From: AC-32 sp963766375 | Lineage (GTDB): Bacteria > Actinomycetota > Thermoleophilia > Gaiellales > Gaiellaceae | Direction: 5' to 3' | Length of the DNA stretch: 64,000 bases | Assembly (NCBI GenBank): GCA_963766375.1 | Contig: CAVXZG010000013.1 | Span: 147,106-211,105 of the forward strand | Part shown: positions 36,633 through 45,512 of the stretch, in pieces | Layout: each line of letters opens with the position of its first letter | Position numbering within the stretch: the stretch's first letter is position 1 | The notes under the pieces: generated by a model | Told to the model about the DNA's origin: nothing | Database searches by the model: none | Seen by the model: only the letters and a program-made list of their open reading frames with translations | Program-made: the position numbers and the translations under genes

Positions 36633-38156
36633 ATGGGGGATCGGAGCCTCGAGGGCGAGCGTCCCGAGACGGCGGGCATGGTGACCGCGGACGCCCCGGC
36701 GCCCCTTACCGCGCGCGCCAGCGGTGCCAACCCTTTCCCGGACGGCGCCGCCAAGCACTGGATCCTCTGGTCGATCGTCTGGCTGACGGTGGTCGACCTC
36801 TTCGGCCTCGTCCTGGCCACGGAGTTCGTCACCCCGGAGGCCTTCGGCGGGATCTCCTGGCTCTCGTTCAGCCGGGTTCGCCCCGCGCACGTGAACGGCG
36901 TGATCCTCGCCTGGCTCACGATGATGTACTTCGGCGCGCTCTTCTACATGCTCCCGCGCCTCGTCGGCACGCGCGGGATGTGGAGCGAGCGGCTCGGCAT
37001 CTGGTGCGCCTGGGCCTGGAACCTGATGTACCTGGCCGGGATCATCGGCCTCCTCACCGGCCACAGCCAGGGCCGCGAGTACGGCGAGTTCATCTGGCCG
37101 GTCGACATCGCGCTGCTCGTGATCTGGTGCGCGAACATCTGGAACATCCTCGCGACGGTCGCGATCCGGACGATCAGGCCGATCTACGTCTCCGTCTGGT
37201 TCTTCATCGCGAGCCCGCTCTGGCTCGCGGTCGACTACGCGATCGGCAACGTCATCTGGCGCCCCGGCCACATCTGGGGCGCGCCGTCGGGAGCGCTCTC
37301 CGGAAGCCTCTCGGACGCGATGCTGAACTGGTGGTACGCGCACAACCTGTTCGGGCTCTGGCTGACCCCGATGCTGCTGGCGCTGACCTACTACATCGTC
37401 CCGCGCGTCACCAACACGCCGCTCTACAGCTACACGCTCTCGCTCGTCAGCTTCTGGGGGATGGCCTTCTTCTACACCGGCGTGGGCGACCACCACATCC
37501 TGCAGTCGCCGACGCCGGCCTGGCTGAAGACGATCGCCGAGGTCTCCTCCTGGATGCTGCTCGTCCCGGTCTTCGCCTTCACGATCAACATCCTCGGGAC
37601 GATGAAGGGCAACTGGGACCGGTTCTTCACGAACCTGCCCTTACGGTTCACGATGACCGCCTTCTTCTTCTACTTCCTGGTCAACATCCAGGGAGCGTTC
37701 GAGGCGATCCAGCCGTTCAACAAGCTGACGCACTTCACGAACTTCGTCGTCGCCCACGCGCACCTCGCCCTGCTCGGCGCCTTCACGATCCTCGGCATGG
37801 GCGTGATCGACTACATCGTCGCCCAGATCTACCAGAAGCCCCTCTTCAGCCGGAGCCTCTCCGAATGGCAGTACTGGCTCGTCACCGTGGGGTTCACCGG
37901 CTTCTTCAGCGTGCTCACGCTGGCCGGCTTCCAGCAGGGCTTCAGCTGGCAGGAGGGGATCCCCGAGGTGAACGTGCTGCCGCAGCTGCACGCGTACTAC
38001 ATCGCGCGCGGGATCTTCGGCGCGATGATCGTGCTGTCGGGGATCGTCCAGATCGTGAACATCGGCATGACGGTCTTCACGAACACGGCTGAGCGCCGCC
38101 GCCGTGAGACCCTGAAGGTGGCGGAGGCGATCGCGCCGCCGCCGGTGGCGGGCTGA
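36633..38156 (+). CDS. ccoN: cbb3-type cytochrome c oxidase subunit I
   Basis: A 507-residue, ~12-helix heme-copper oxidase catalytic subunit. Metal-ligand positions are all present: His86 in RVRPAHVNGVILAW (low-spin heme), His237 in NWWYAHNLFG and His287/His288 in YTGVGDHHILQ (CuB), and His375/His377 in FVVAHAHLALLG (hemes). The assignment to the cbb3 branch rests on these motifs and on the CcoO-like next gene. TATCTT lies 8 nt before ATG 36633; ATG 36678 is an alternative start. The TGA overlaps the next ATG. It reduces O2 in the inner membrane, typically with high oxygen affinity. Confidence 0.92.
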   Translation: MGDRSLEGERPETAGMVTADAPAPLTARASGANPFPDGAAKHWILWSIVWLTVVDLFGLVLATEFVTPEAFGGISWLSFSRVRPAHVNGVILAWLTMMYFGALFYMLPRLVGTRGMWSERLGIWCAWAWNLMYLAGIIGLLTGHSQGREYGEFIWPVDIALLVIWCANIWNILATVAIRTIRPIYVSVWFFIASPLWLAVDYAIGNVIWRPGHIWGAPSGALSGSLSDAMLNWWYAHNLFGLWLTPMLLALTYYIVPRVTNTPLYSYTLSLVSFWGMAFFYTGVGDHHILQSPTPAWLKTIAEVSSWMLLVPVFAFTINILGTMKGNWDRFFTNLPLRFTMTAFFFYFLVNIQGAFEAIQPFNKLTHFTNFVVAHAHLALLGAFTILGMGVIDYIVAQIYQKPLFSRSLSEWQYWLVTVGFTGFFSVLTLAGFQQGFSWQEGIPEVNVLPQLHAYYIARGIFGAMIVLSGIVQIVNIGMTVFTNTAERRRRETLKVAEAIAPPPVAG

Positions 38157-39601
38157 TGGCGGACGAGCGCGGCGACCGGCCGCGCGACGAGGGCGCCTCC
38201 GGCACGCCGCCGATCCCGCGCGGCTGGCAGCGCCATCCCCAGGAGCGCATGCTGATCACGCCGCTGATGGCCGGGCTCGGGGGCCTGCTCGTCTTCTTCG
38301 TCGTCGTGGCGGTGGTCGTCTGGCTCCCGATCCACACGTTCGACCCGCCGGCCTCGGCGGACTGGGCGCCGCTCTCCAACCAGGCGCACAAGGGGCGCAA
38401 CCTCTTCGCCTCGAACGGCTGCTACGTCTGCCATTCGGGCTACTCGCGGCCCCAGGACGTCCGCGAGGCGCTCTACTTCCTCTACCCGAAGATCTCGCAG
38501 CCCGGCGACTTCTACGGTAGCGACCAGTCGCCGAACCTGCTCGGGACGGAGCGAACCGGGCCGGATCTCTCGCAGGAGTCGGGCTGGCATCCGGACGACT
38601 GGCAGTACGCGCACTTCTACGACCCCCGCTACATGGACCCGCGCTCGCTGATGCCGGACATGAAGTCGCTCTTCTCGGACAGCCAGGTGACCCAGCTCAA
38701 GGCGTTCGTCGAGGAGCGCAGCGGCAAGTCCGGGCTCCTGCGCTACGCGGGGCAGCTCTACGCGAAGCACGTCGTGCTCGCCAACCAGGGCTTCCCGGAG
38801 CCGTACACCGGCTTCCAGGGCGCGCACAAGCCGATCGTCGAGCCGCTGCCCGACTCGGCGCTGAATCCTCCGAAGGATCAGCTCGAGGAGGCGCCGAACC
38901 TCTCGCAGATCGACCGCAGCTACTGGCTCTCGGCCGATCCGCTGCCCGTGACGCAGGAGAACCTGCTCCGCGGGAAGGAGATCTTCCTCGAGCGCTGCGT
39001 CGGCTGCCACGGGCTGAAGGGCAACGGCAAGGGGCCGGGCGCGCGCTTCCTCTCGCCGCCGCCGGCCGACTTCACGAGCGCCGACGACGCGTGCTGCGGC
39101 GGCGACACGGGCCCGGGCGACTTCTACTACCGGATCCTGCGCGGCTGGACCGGTACGGCGATGGAGAACTTCGGCGACCGGCTCTCGGTCAACGACATCT
39201 GGCGGGTCGTCCTCTTCGTGAAGACGATCCCGAACGGGACGCTCAAGCTGAATCGCCTCCCGGAGCCGAAGGACTTCATCGTCTGGCAGCCGTCGGCGGA
39301 GCTGCTCGCCTGGGTGAAGTCGGAGCAGAAGCTGACCGACAACGCGAGCTTCGACAAGAAGCAGGTGACCGATCCCTTCATGCAGGAGGCGATGAGGGTC
39401 TTCCCAGGCCTTAATCCGAGCGACCACATCGTCCTCAACGACAAGGCCAATACGCCGCTCTCGCTCGATGAGGCAGCCGCGGGGATCAAGGCGATCTACG
39501 AGGGCATGCTCGACACCGCCTGGGCCGACGCGAAGGCTCGCGGCGACAAGCTTCCGCCCGTGGAGCAGAAAGCCGTCCCGCCAGAGGTGCCGGGCGAATG
39601 A
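38156..39601 (+). CDS. ccoO: CcoO-like subunit fused to a second cytochrome c domain
   Basis: A 481-residue membrane-anchored diheme cytochrome c. After one N-terminal span (PLMAGLGGLLVFFVVVAVVV) comes a CcoO-like domain with heme motif CYVCH at residues 89-93 and axial Met in SLMPDM. A second heme motif CVGCH lies at 281-285, in the context LRGKEIFLERCVGCHG, like a CcoP cytochrome domain. No separate ccoP gene is present, so the fusion may carry electrons all the way to CcoN. A C-terminal region of about 130 residues after the second domain is not recognised. Coupled to ccoN (ATGG/TGATGG overlap) and to the next gene. Confidence 0.85.
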   Translation: MADERGDRPRDEGASGTPPIPRGWQRHPQERMLITPLMAGLGGLLVFFVVVAVVVWLPIHTFDPPASADWAPLSNQAHKGRNLFASNGCYVCHSGYSRPQDVREALYFLYPKISQPGDFYGSDQSPNLLGTERTGPDLSQESGWHPDDWQYAHFYDPRYMDPRSLMPDMKSLFSDSQVTQLKAFVEERSGKSGLLRYAGQLYAKHVVLANQGFPEPYTGFQGAHKPIVEPLPDSALNPPKDQLEEAPNLSQIDRSYWLSADPLPVTQENLLRGKEIFLERCVGCHGLKGNGKGPGARFLSPPPADFTSADDACCGGDTGPGDFYYRILRGWTGTAMENFGDRLSVNDIWRVVLFVKTIPNGTLKLNRLPEPKDFIVWQPSAELLAWVKSEQKLTDNASFDKKQVTDPFMQEAMRVFPGLNPSDHIVLNDKANTPLSLDEAAAGIKAIYEGMLDTAWADAKARGDKLPPVEQKAVPPEVPGE

Positions 39602-39900
39602 GACGTCTTGCCGCCGCTTTCGCCACCGTTGCCGTCCTCGCGCTCGCTTGGCCGGCGCTCGCCCTGGCGCATGACCAGCCGGAGACGAGCAAGTCGCGCT
39701 GGGTGATGGCCGACTGGATGCTCGACACGTTCTTCGTCTTCGCGGGCCTTGCCCTGGTCGCGTTCCTCGCGGCCTGGAAGGCGGGCCACTTCCACGAGCT
39801 CGACCGCATGGGCGGGATCCCGTTGCTCGTGCACGAAGAGGACTACTACACGCCCGAGTGGGCGCTCGACGAAGAGGAGTGGACCGATGGGGATGCCTAG
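39598..39900 (+). CDS. CcoS-like small membrane protein of the oxidase operon
   Basis: A 100-residue protein with an N-terminal signal or first span (RRLAAAFATVAVLALAWPAL) and a second span (MLDTFFVFAGLALVAFLAAW), then an acidic cytoplasmic-looking tail (AGHFHELDRMGGIPLLVHEE, DYYTPEWALDEEEW). The pattern span-xGxFxxLD...LLxxED resembles CcoS, the cbb3 maturation factor for heme and copper insertion, but with an added N-terminal span. The start overlaps the ccoO stop (ATGA). The CcoS link is an inference. Confidence 0.5.
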   Translation: MRRLAAAFATVAVLALAWPALALAHDQPETSKSRWVMADWMLDTFFVFAGLALVAFLAAWKAGHFHELDRMGGIPLLVHEEDYYTPEWALDEEEWTDGDA

Positions 39901-40235
39901 CGGCGAATCGCCGGAGCACGCGCAGCAGTACTACCAGTACCTCCAGGCGCACAAGGAGACGATGCAGCAGCGCGGACACCTGGCACGTCCAATGGATCCA
40001 GCTGGCGTGGCTCTGGGGCTTCGTGATCGCGCTGGTTGTGGTGCTCCTGCTCTGGATCTGGCAGTACCGCTCTACCCGCCAGAAGGCCGGCCCCTATCCG
40101 GTCGACAGCTTCGGCGGCTATACGACCGAGCTCGCCGGCCCCGCGACGCTCTTCTTCCTCCTGTTGACGGTGGGTCTCACGGCCTGGGCCGTCTTCCTGA
40201 TCGTCGGGCACATCGTCTGGGGGCAGAAGTTCTGA
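39887..40235 (+). CDS. Small two-span oxidase-operon membrane protein (frameshifted)
   Basis: About 115 residues when read across a +1 shift near 39976. The first part (SPEHAQQYYQYLQAHKETMQ) is followed, after ignoring one G, by DTWHVQWIQLAWLWGFVIAL and a second span (ATLFFLLLTVGLTAWAVFLI). The pattern of two spans joined by a short hydrophilic loop is common among accessory oxidase subunits, but no named family is recognised. It starts inside the previous gene's 3' end (ATG 39887 or 39893), and its stop overlaps the next start. Confidence 0.55.
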
Positions 40236-40567
40236 TGGCCGTCGAGCTCACGCCCGCTGCTCCCTCCGCGCTCCCGTACGTTTCTTGGTCGTCGTGGGGC
40301 ATGGCCGTCATTCCCGCCGCGGACTGGCCGCTCGTCTTCGGCTCGATGCAGGCGCTCAAGGGGCATGTCCAGGAATATCCCGGCTGCCAGAAGCTCGAGG
40401 CCTTCGTCGAGCCCGAGGGGCCTGACTACCGCATCCACTGCTACACGACCTGGGACACGCCCGAGCAGCTCGAGGCCTTCCTCGAGCGCGGCTACACCTT
40501 CGAGCGCATGCTCGCCGACGTCGGGCTCAAGGCCGAGCCACCCCGCATGATGGAGAAGATCTTCTGA
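40235..40567 (+). CDS. ABM/dabb-like small protein in the oxidase operon
   Basis: A 110-residue soluble protein. It looks like a ferredoxin-like alpha/beta-barrel (antibiotic-biosynthesis-monooxygenase type), with a strand-helix pattern ending in WDTPEQLEAFLERGYTFERM. Small proteins of this fold can bind or break down heme, which would fit an oxidase operon, but no specific heme-ligand motif is evident. It overlaps its neighbours by 1 bp on both sides (TGATG), so it is made with the oxidase subunits. Confidence 0.5.
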   Translation: MAVELTPAAPSALPYVSWSSWGMAVIPAADWPLVFGSMQALKGHVQEYPGCQKLEAFVEPEGPDYRIHCYTTWDTPEQLEAFLERGYTFERMLADVGLKAEPPRMMEKIF

Positions 40568-40740
40568 TGGCCGGGGAACAACGCCCGGCCCGCCCGCTGG
40601 TCGGCTACCGCGACGTCGGCGAGGACGTCCGGCACTCTCGGCCGCAGATCGTCCGGGCCTGGCTGATCCTCGCCGTCCTCGTCCTGCTCTACTTCGGCTG
40701 GACGCTGACGGTCTACTTCCTCGAGCCCGGCCTGCGGTAG
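40567..40740 (+). CDS. Single-span membrane protein (57 aa) of the oxidase operon
   Basis: ATG 40567 overlaps the previous TGA; TAG is at 40738-40740. The 57 residues comprise a charged N-terminal half (GYRDVGEDVRHSRPQIVR) and one span (AWLILAVLVLLYFGWTLTVY) with a short end FLEPGLR. The size and layout match small accessory oxidase subunits (CcoQ/CcoH-like in shape), but no sequence family is recognised. Confidence 0.55.
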   Translation: MAGEQRPARPLVGYRDVGEDVRHSRPQIVRAWLILAVLVLLYFGWTLTVYFLEPGLR

Positions 40741-40753
40741 GCGGCCGCCTGCC

Positions 40754-43700
40754 GTGTACCTGAAACACCTCTCGTCGCTCCAGTTCCTGACGTACGTCTC
40801 GTTCTTCGCGGTGGTGATGGCGGCGCTGTTCAAGTTCGTGCCGGGCCGATCGCCCCCGACGCGCGAAGTGCCGTACCCGGACGACGAGCTCCACGCGCAC
40901 GACCCCAAGGCCGCCAAGTACTTCCTCGCGGGCGGGTTCTTCCTCGTGCTCGGCTCGCTCCACATGGCGGTCAAGAACCTGCCCTGGCTCGCCGAGTACC
41001 TAGCCCGCACGGGCTACGCGGGGCATCTCGTGCGCGACCTCTCGAACACCCACGTGATGATCGTCGGCGGCGGCACGCTGCTGGCGACCGGCCTCTGCTG
41101 GCTGGCTCTGCCGCGGATCGTGGGCAGGCCGCTCGCCAGCGAGGGGCTCGCGCAGTGCGCCTTCTGGTTCACCGTCGTCGGGCTCGCCGTCTTCTACGTC
41201 TCGCTGATCGGCAACGGGATCGCCATGGGGCGGCTGATGGAGCACGGCTGGAGCTACCCCGCGGCGAAGGAGCACATGGGCGACTGGTATCGCGCCCCGA
41301 CCGGGATGGGCGCCGGCGTGATGGGCCTCGGCTACTGGTGCTTCGCGACGAACGTGGCGCTGACGATCTTCCAGTCGCGCCTCGTGCGCGTGCCCAAGCC
41401 GCAGTGGCACCTGTGGAAGTTCTTCGCCACCGGAGCCGCCGCCCTGACCGTCGGCACCGTTCAAGGCGTGATCCAGGTACAGCCTGCGAACGCGGACTGG
41501 CTCTACAAGGCGGGCCACGCGGGAGACTGGATCGACCCGATCAGCCACGCGCACATCAACCTCGTCACCGGGCTCACGATGCTCGTCGCCGGGGCCTTCT
41601 TCGCGCTCGTCCGCTCGGCCGGCGGAACGGAACCGTCGCGGCGTCTCGTGGACACCAGCTTCTACGCGCTGCTCGGCGGCTCGCTCGCCTTCTACTTCGC
41701 GGCGCTCTACCTCGGCTTTCACGAGGGCGGGCTCGTCCACCGAGGCCTGACCCCGGAGCAGGCGGAGGAGGCGACTCCGATCCACCCGTTCCTGATCATG
41801 GGCGCGGGGATCGCGATGTTCGCCGCGTTCTGGCTGCTGCTCGTGGTGATCGTGCGCTCGATCGGGCGATCCCGAGGCCACCTGCGGCCGTTCGTGCTTG
41901 CCGGATGCGCTGCGTTGGCGGTGGGCACGCTGCAAGGCCCGGTGCAGGCCTTCCCGCTCGTCAACGAGGCAATCGACCGGGGCGGCGAGGCCGGAGACGT
42001 GATCGTCAACCTGCACGCCCAGTTGAACATGCTCGGCGGGTTGATGCTGCTCCTGATGGGGCTCTCGCTGACGGCGCTGAGCAGCCTGGGGGCACGCTGG
42101 CCCGAACGGCAGAGTCGCCTCGTGATTGCGTGCGTGCCAGCCGGGGTCGCGACGTACTACGCTGCCGGCGTCGTCGTCTCCGCGCTCGAGGCGCACCGCG
42201 TCGAGGGCGGCACGTCGTTCGCGTCCGCGGTCGCCGCCCTGGAGCCCTGGCAGTCGCTCGTGCTGGTGCCCGCGGCCGTGGCCGTGCTGGTCGGCTTCGC
42301 CGCGTTCTCGAGCGCGGCCTGGCGAATGACCGAGCGCCAGCGCGCGGCGGGGAAGGCGGCTCTCGTGGCCACGCCGGCCCGGTACTCCGGAACGATCCCG
42401 AAGCGCGTCCGGCGGCGTAGCCCGGCCGCGCTCGCGGGCTACGAGCTCCCGCTCGGCCTGATGGGGTTTCCGGGGGTCGGCTGGCTGTTCGCGGGCTTCC
42501 CGCTGACTGCCTCGATCCTGCTGATGGCCGGGCCTGCGATTACCTGGGCGATCATCCCTGTCGCGTTCAGCCCGTACGGAACCGGGCCGCTGCGCGGGGT
42601 CGGCTGGGGAGTAGAGCTGGTCTGGCTGCCGACGATGGCCCTCGTCTCGTCTGCGCTGCTCTTCCGCACGCACGCGCGTCGCCGCGCGAAGCTCAACGGC
42701 AAACCGCCGCGGGGCCGCACGCGCAGGGCCGGCGCCTACCGCACTCGCGTCAGCGTCGCGATCGGCGCGCTCGCGCTGCTGCTGATCGCAATCCCGTTCG
42801 TCCCCGCCGTCGCCGGCGTGGGTGGCAGCACCGTGCGCTATTCGTACGAGCCGCGGCTGACGCGCGAGGTGACGGGGCAGTTCGTGAGCACGAAGCGAGG
42901 CCCCGTGAAGCTGTTCGCCTGGAGCGCGCCGCAGGCGTCCTTCCCGCACGACGCGCTTCGCCTTCACGCCTCTAACCTCGGTGCGCTGCTCGTGCGCGCG
43001 GCAGCGGTGGACTCGTCCAAGGCCTACCAGCTCTTCGATCTCGATCGGGGCGGCGCGGTGCCGCTCCTGGTTCGCAGGACTTCTCCCCGACAGCTCGTCC
43101 TCTCCCCGTCGCGACCGCTGCGGCCGGGGCGCTACTCGTTCGTCGCCACGCACGAGGGCATGTTCGGAGGGCGCGACTTCGCCTACCTCCGGGTCGTGCC
43201 CGCCTCGTCGCCGGTGACGTCGATCAGCTCCCGGCCGCACGCGGCCGCTCCCGCCGTGCTGGACTCGCTCCTGCCGCTCTGCGCGGCGCTGGTGGCGCTC
43301 GCCTTCGCGGTGCTCTTGCTGCGCTCGCTCCGGCGACGTCGCTCGGGGGAGAAGGTGCTCTGGGCTCTCGGCTTCCTGTTCTTCGCCGTGGCGGCCGCGT
43401 GTGAGGCGGCGGCCCAGCGGGCCGGCTGGAGCCCGGCGCTCTTCCGGGTCTACTACCTCGCCGGCGGCGTGCTGACCGTCGCGTACCTGGGTGCGGGCTC
43501 GGCCTGGCTGCTGCTGCCCAAGCGCGGGCGGGACGTGCTGCTCGGCGCGCTCGTGGTGGCGAGCGCGGCAGCTACGGCGGCGGTCCTGCTCGCGGATGTG
43601 CACGCGACGACGCTGGCGGAGACCGTGGTCGGGCGGCCGCCTGCGAACTCGGCGCTCGCCGGCCATGCGTTCCTGTGGGCGATTGTGCTCAACTCCTTCG

Positions 43701-43975
43701 GCACGCTCTTCCTCGTCGGCGGCTCCCTCTACTCGATCCTGCGGCGGCGGCGGGTACGGGCGAACCTCTGGATCGGCGGCGGCGCCGTGGTCGTCGCGCT
43801 GGCGACCGGGCTCTCGCGGGCCGACTCCTACTCACTCGTCTACGCGGGGCAGCTGCTCGGGATCGCGCTGATGTTCAGCGGCTTTGCCTTCGTCGGCAAG
43901 GAGCCCGCGCGTCAGCCGGCAGCCTCCTCGACCCAGTCCCGCGTCAGGTACAGCCAGAAGGCCAAGCCCGCGTAG
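40754..43975 (+). CDS. Giant chimeric CcoN-like membrane protein (heme-copper-oxidase-like + extracellular domain + C-terminal helices)
   Basis: A 1073-residue polytopic protein, last gene of the oxidase operon. Residues 1-530 resemble a heme-copper oxidase subunit I: His100 in LSNTHVMIVGGGTLLATG, His265/His267 in PISHAHINLVTGLTML and His421 in VNLHAQLNMLGGLMLL. The CuB motifs found in ccoN (WWYAHN and the HH pair) are missing, so O2 reduction is unlikely; heme binding is possible. The GTVQGVIQVQP...HAHINLVTGL segment (about 232-285) and the GTLQGPVQAFP...HAQLNMLGGL segment (about 390-440) look like an internal duplication. More helices follow (GWLFAGFPLTASILLMAGPA), then a ~130-residue extracytoplasmic domain (about 690-820), then about seven helices to the end. 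The 3' end overlaps the convergent glycosylase by 64 bp, so the true stop may differ. Confidence 0.6.
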   Translation: MYLKHLSSLQFLTYVSFFAVVMAALFKFVPGRSPPTREVPYPDDELHAHDPKAAKYFLAGGFFLVLGSLHMAVKNLPWLAEYLARTGYAGHLVRDLSNTHVMIVGGGTLLATGLCWLALPRIVGRPLASEGLAQCAFWFTVVGLAVFYVSLIGNGIAMGRLMEHGWSYPAAKEHMGDWYRAPTGMGAGVMGLGYWCFATNVALTIFQSRLVRVPKPQWHLWKFFATGAAALTVGTVQGVIQVQPANADWLYKAGHAGDWIDPISHAHINLVTGLTMLVAGAFFALVRSAGGTEPSRRLVDTSFYALLGGSLAFYFAALYLGFHEGGLVHRGLTPEQAEEATPIHPFLIMGAGIAMFAAFWLLLVVIVRSIGRSRGHLRPFVLAGCAALAVGTLQGPVQAFPLVNEAIDRGGEAGDVIVNLHAQLNMLGGLMLLLMGLSLTALSSLGARWPERQSRLVIACVPAGVATYYAAGVVVSALEAHRVEGGTSFASAVAALEPWQSLVLVPAAVAVLVGFAAFSSAAWRMTERQRAAGKAALVATPARYSGTIPKRVRRRSPAALAGYELPLGLMGFPGVGWLFAGFPLTASILLMAGPAITWAIIPVAFSPYGTGPLRGVGWGVELVWLPTMALVSSALLFRTHARRRAKLNGKPPRGRTRRAGAYRTRVSVAIGALALLLIAIPFVPAVAGVGGSTVRYSYEPRLTREVTGQFVSTKRGPVKLFAWSAPQASFPHDALRLHASNLGALLVRAAAVDSSKAYQLFDLDRGGAVPLLVRRTSPRQLVLSPSRPLRPGRYSFVATHEGMFGGRDFAYLRVVPASSPVTSISSRPHAAAPAVLDSLLPLCAALVALAFAVLLLRSLRRRRSGEKVLWALGFLFFAVAAACEAAAQRAGWSPALFRVYYLAGGVLTVAYLGAGSAWLLLPKRGRDVLLGALVVASAAATAAVLLADVHATTLAETVVGRPPANSALAGHAFLWAIVLNSFGTLFLVGGSLYSILRRRRVRANLWIGGGAVVVALATGLSRADSYSLVYAGQLLGIALMFSGFAFVGKEPARQPAASSTQSRVRYSQKAKPA

Positions 43976-44820
43976 TCGCCGTAGCGGCGGAAGCGCCGCT
44001 CGATCGTCTTGTCGCTCGCCTTGCGGCCGTTCAGGCCGGCGTACGTCGGCCGTGTCCAGGCATCGAGGATCAGGCGCGAGTAGCGGCCGAGCAGCATCAT
44101 CATGTGGGCCGTCGCGTACGGGCCGCAGCCCGGAAGAGCCAGCAGAGTGGCCGCGACCTCGTCGTCCGGAAGGGCGGGGTCGTTGAGCGCCTCGAGGTCG
44201 AGCGAGCCATCCGCGACGTCCTCGGCGAGCGAGCGCAGGTAGGCGCCGCGGTAGCCGGCGCGCGCGACGTCTCGGTAGAAGGCCTCGTCCGCCGCTGCCA
44301 TCGCGGCCGGGGTGGGGAAGGCGCGGCGGCCATCCGGGGCTTCGACGCCGAGTTCCGAGACGAGCGCGCTGACCATGCGGACCGTTGCGGACCAGGTGCA
44401 GTTGGTCGTGCAGATCGTTTTGATCACGTCCTCGAACACCGTCGGGCTGCGCAGCATCCGACCGGCGCCGACCGTGACCCAAGCGAGGTCGGGATCCTCG
44501 CCGGCCGCCTCGTAGAAGGCCGAGAGGTCGGCGTCGAGCCGGAGCATGTGAGTCGCCGTCTCTGCGAAAACCGCGCCGTCGGCAGCCGACACGCGCCCGT
44601 CGGCCTCGACGAGGGCGTGGCCGCGGCGGCCTGCCCGGATCCGAATCGTGCGGGCGCGCCCGCGCGGGAGGAGCAACGTGGATTCGAGCGTGTGCTCCTC
44701 CTCGTCGAGCACCTGCGGCGGCAGGGCCGCGACCCCGTGCGAGGAGAACGTACGCCACAGGTCGACGGGCTCGCCGCCCGCGCCCTTCAGTTCGAGCTCA
44801 GCCGACCATCGTTTGGCCAT
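43912..44820 (-). CDS. HhH-GPD DNA glycosylase (AlkA/OGG-like)
   Basis: A 302-residue base-excision repair glycosylase. The helix-hairpin-helix is LLALPGCGPYATAHMMMLLG, followed by the catalytic Asp in LILDAWTRPTYA. Upstream lies the typical VFEDVIKTICTTNCTWSATV segment. The N-terminal ~100 residues fit the beta domain of AlkA/OGG1-type enzymes. The lesion specificity cannot be predicted. ATG 44820 gives the start MAKRWSAELELKG; an in-frame ATG at 44868 adds 16 residues. It overlaps the 3' end of the chimeric oxidase-like gene on the other strand. Confidence 0.75.
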   Translation of the reverse strand: MAKRWSAELELKGAGGEPVDLWRTFSSHGVAALPPQVLDEEEHTLESTLLLPRGRARTIRIRAGRRGHALVEADGRVSAADGAVFAETATHMLRLDADLSAFYEAAGEDPDLAWVTVGAGRMLRSPTVFEDVIKTICTTNCTWSATVRMVSALVSELGVEAPDGRRAFPTPAAMAAADEAFYRDVARAGYRGAYLRSLAEDVADGSLDLEALNDPALPDDEVAATLLALPGCGPYATAHMMMLLGRYSRLILDAWTRPTYAGLNGRKASDKTIERRFRRYGDYAGLAFWLYLTRDWVEEAAG

Positions 44821-44933
44821 CGCCCTGGTCGAACGTGTGACCACCGGGCAATGTTCCACCTTCGTCACGTTCCCGTTTCACACGTGCGCGCCGGCCACGC
44901 CTACCGTCGCCAGGAGTCGACGGGAGGTGGACG

Positions 44934-45512
44934 ATGGGGCGAAGAACCCAATGGAGAGGAAAGGCTGCGCTCTCGGCGATGGTCGCCGGACTTGCAGCGA
45001 CAGTTGTGATCCTGCCGAGCGCGGCCCGGGCCGCACCTGGGCCGAGCTACCAGTCCCCGGACGGCTCCTACTGCTACGACCTGTACGTCGATTGCGGCTA
45101 CGGGGCAATCGAGACGGGCCTGTACACGGAATCGTTCGACGCCTATGCGTATTCGCCGGGCGCATGCCGGACGCGCTGGGCGCGGGCCACGCGGCGCAAT
45201 CTCGCCGGGTTCGTCGTCTTTCGGTACAACCAGCAAGTCCGCTGGTGCTGGCGCAATGGCGTGATCAGCTACTTCTGGCGCGACCGCTGGCCTTCGGACA
45301 CGAGCTTCAGCTGGGCCTTCGACGGCCACATCGGCAGCAACTGCACCTTCGAGCACTGCAACGGGCGGGGGGTCGGGAGCTACTCCACCGATGCATGGAC
45401 GCAGGGGAACTTCCACGCGTGCATCACGTGGTACTGCCCCCACAAGTACCCCGTGGTGGACATCTGGGTACACGGAGACGGCGGCAGCGGTGCGAGCTGG
45501 TCTGGCGCGTAA
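44934..45512 (+). CDS. Secreted Cys/Trp-rich protein, function unknown
   Basis: A 192-residue exported protein. The signal peptide has a basic start (MGRRTQWRGKAA), a hydrophobic core (MVAGLAATVVILPSAA) and probable cleavage after ARA. The mature part is rich in Trp, Tyr, Gly and Cys (eight Cys: CYDLYVDCG, ACRTRW, WCWRNG, NCTFEHCNG, ACITWYCPH), which suggests disulfide bonds outside the cell. No catalytic motif is recognised. GGGAGG lies at good SD distance before ATG 44934. The divergent neighbour is the DNA glycosylase. Confidence 0.6.
   Translation: MGRRTQWRGKAALSAMVAGLAATVVILPSAARAAPGPSYQSPDGSYCYDLYVDCGYGAIETGLYTESFDAYAYSPGACRTRWARATRRNLAGFVVFRYNQQVRWCWRNGVISYFWRDRWPSDTSFSWAFDGHIGSNCTFEHCNGRGVGSYSTDAWTQGNFHACITWYCPHKYPVVDIWVHGDGGSGASWSGA

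Noticed and set aside
41000..43666. An 888-codon open frame on the minus strand
   Set aside because: Antisense of the CcoN-like chimera; extreme Arg/Glu/His composition and no motif.
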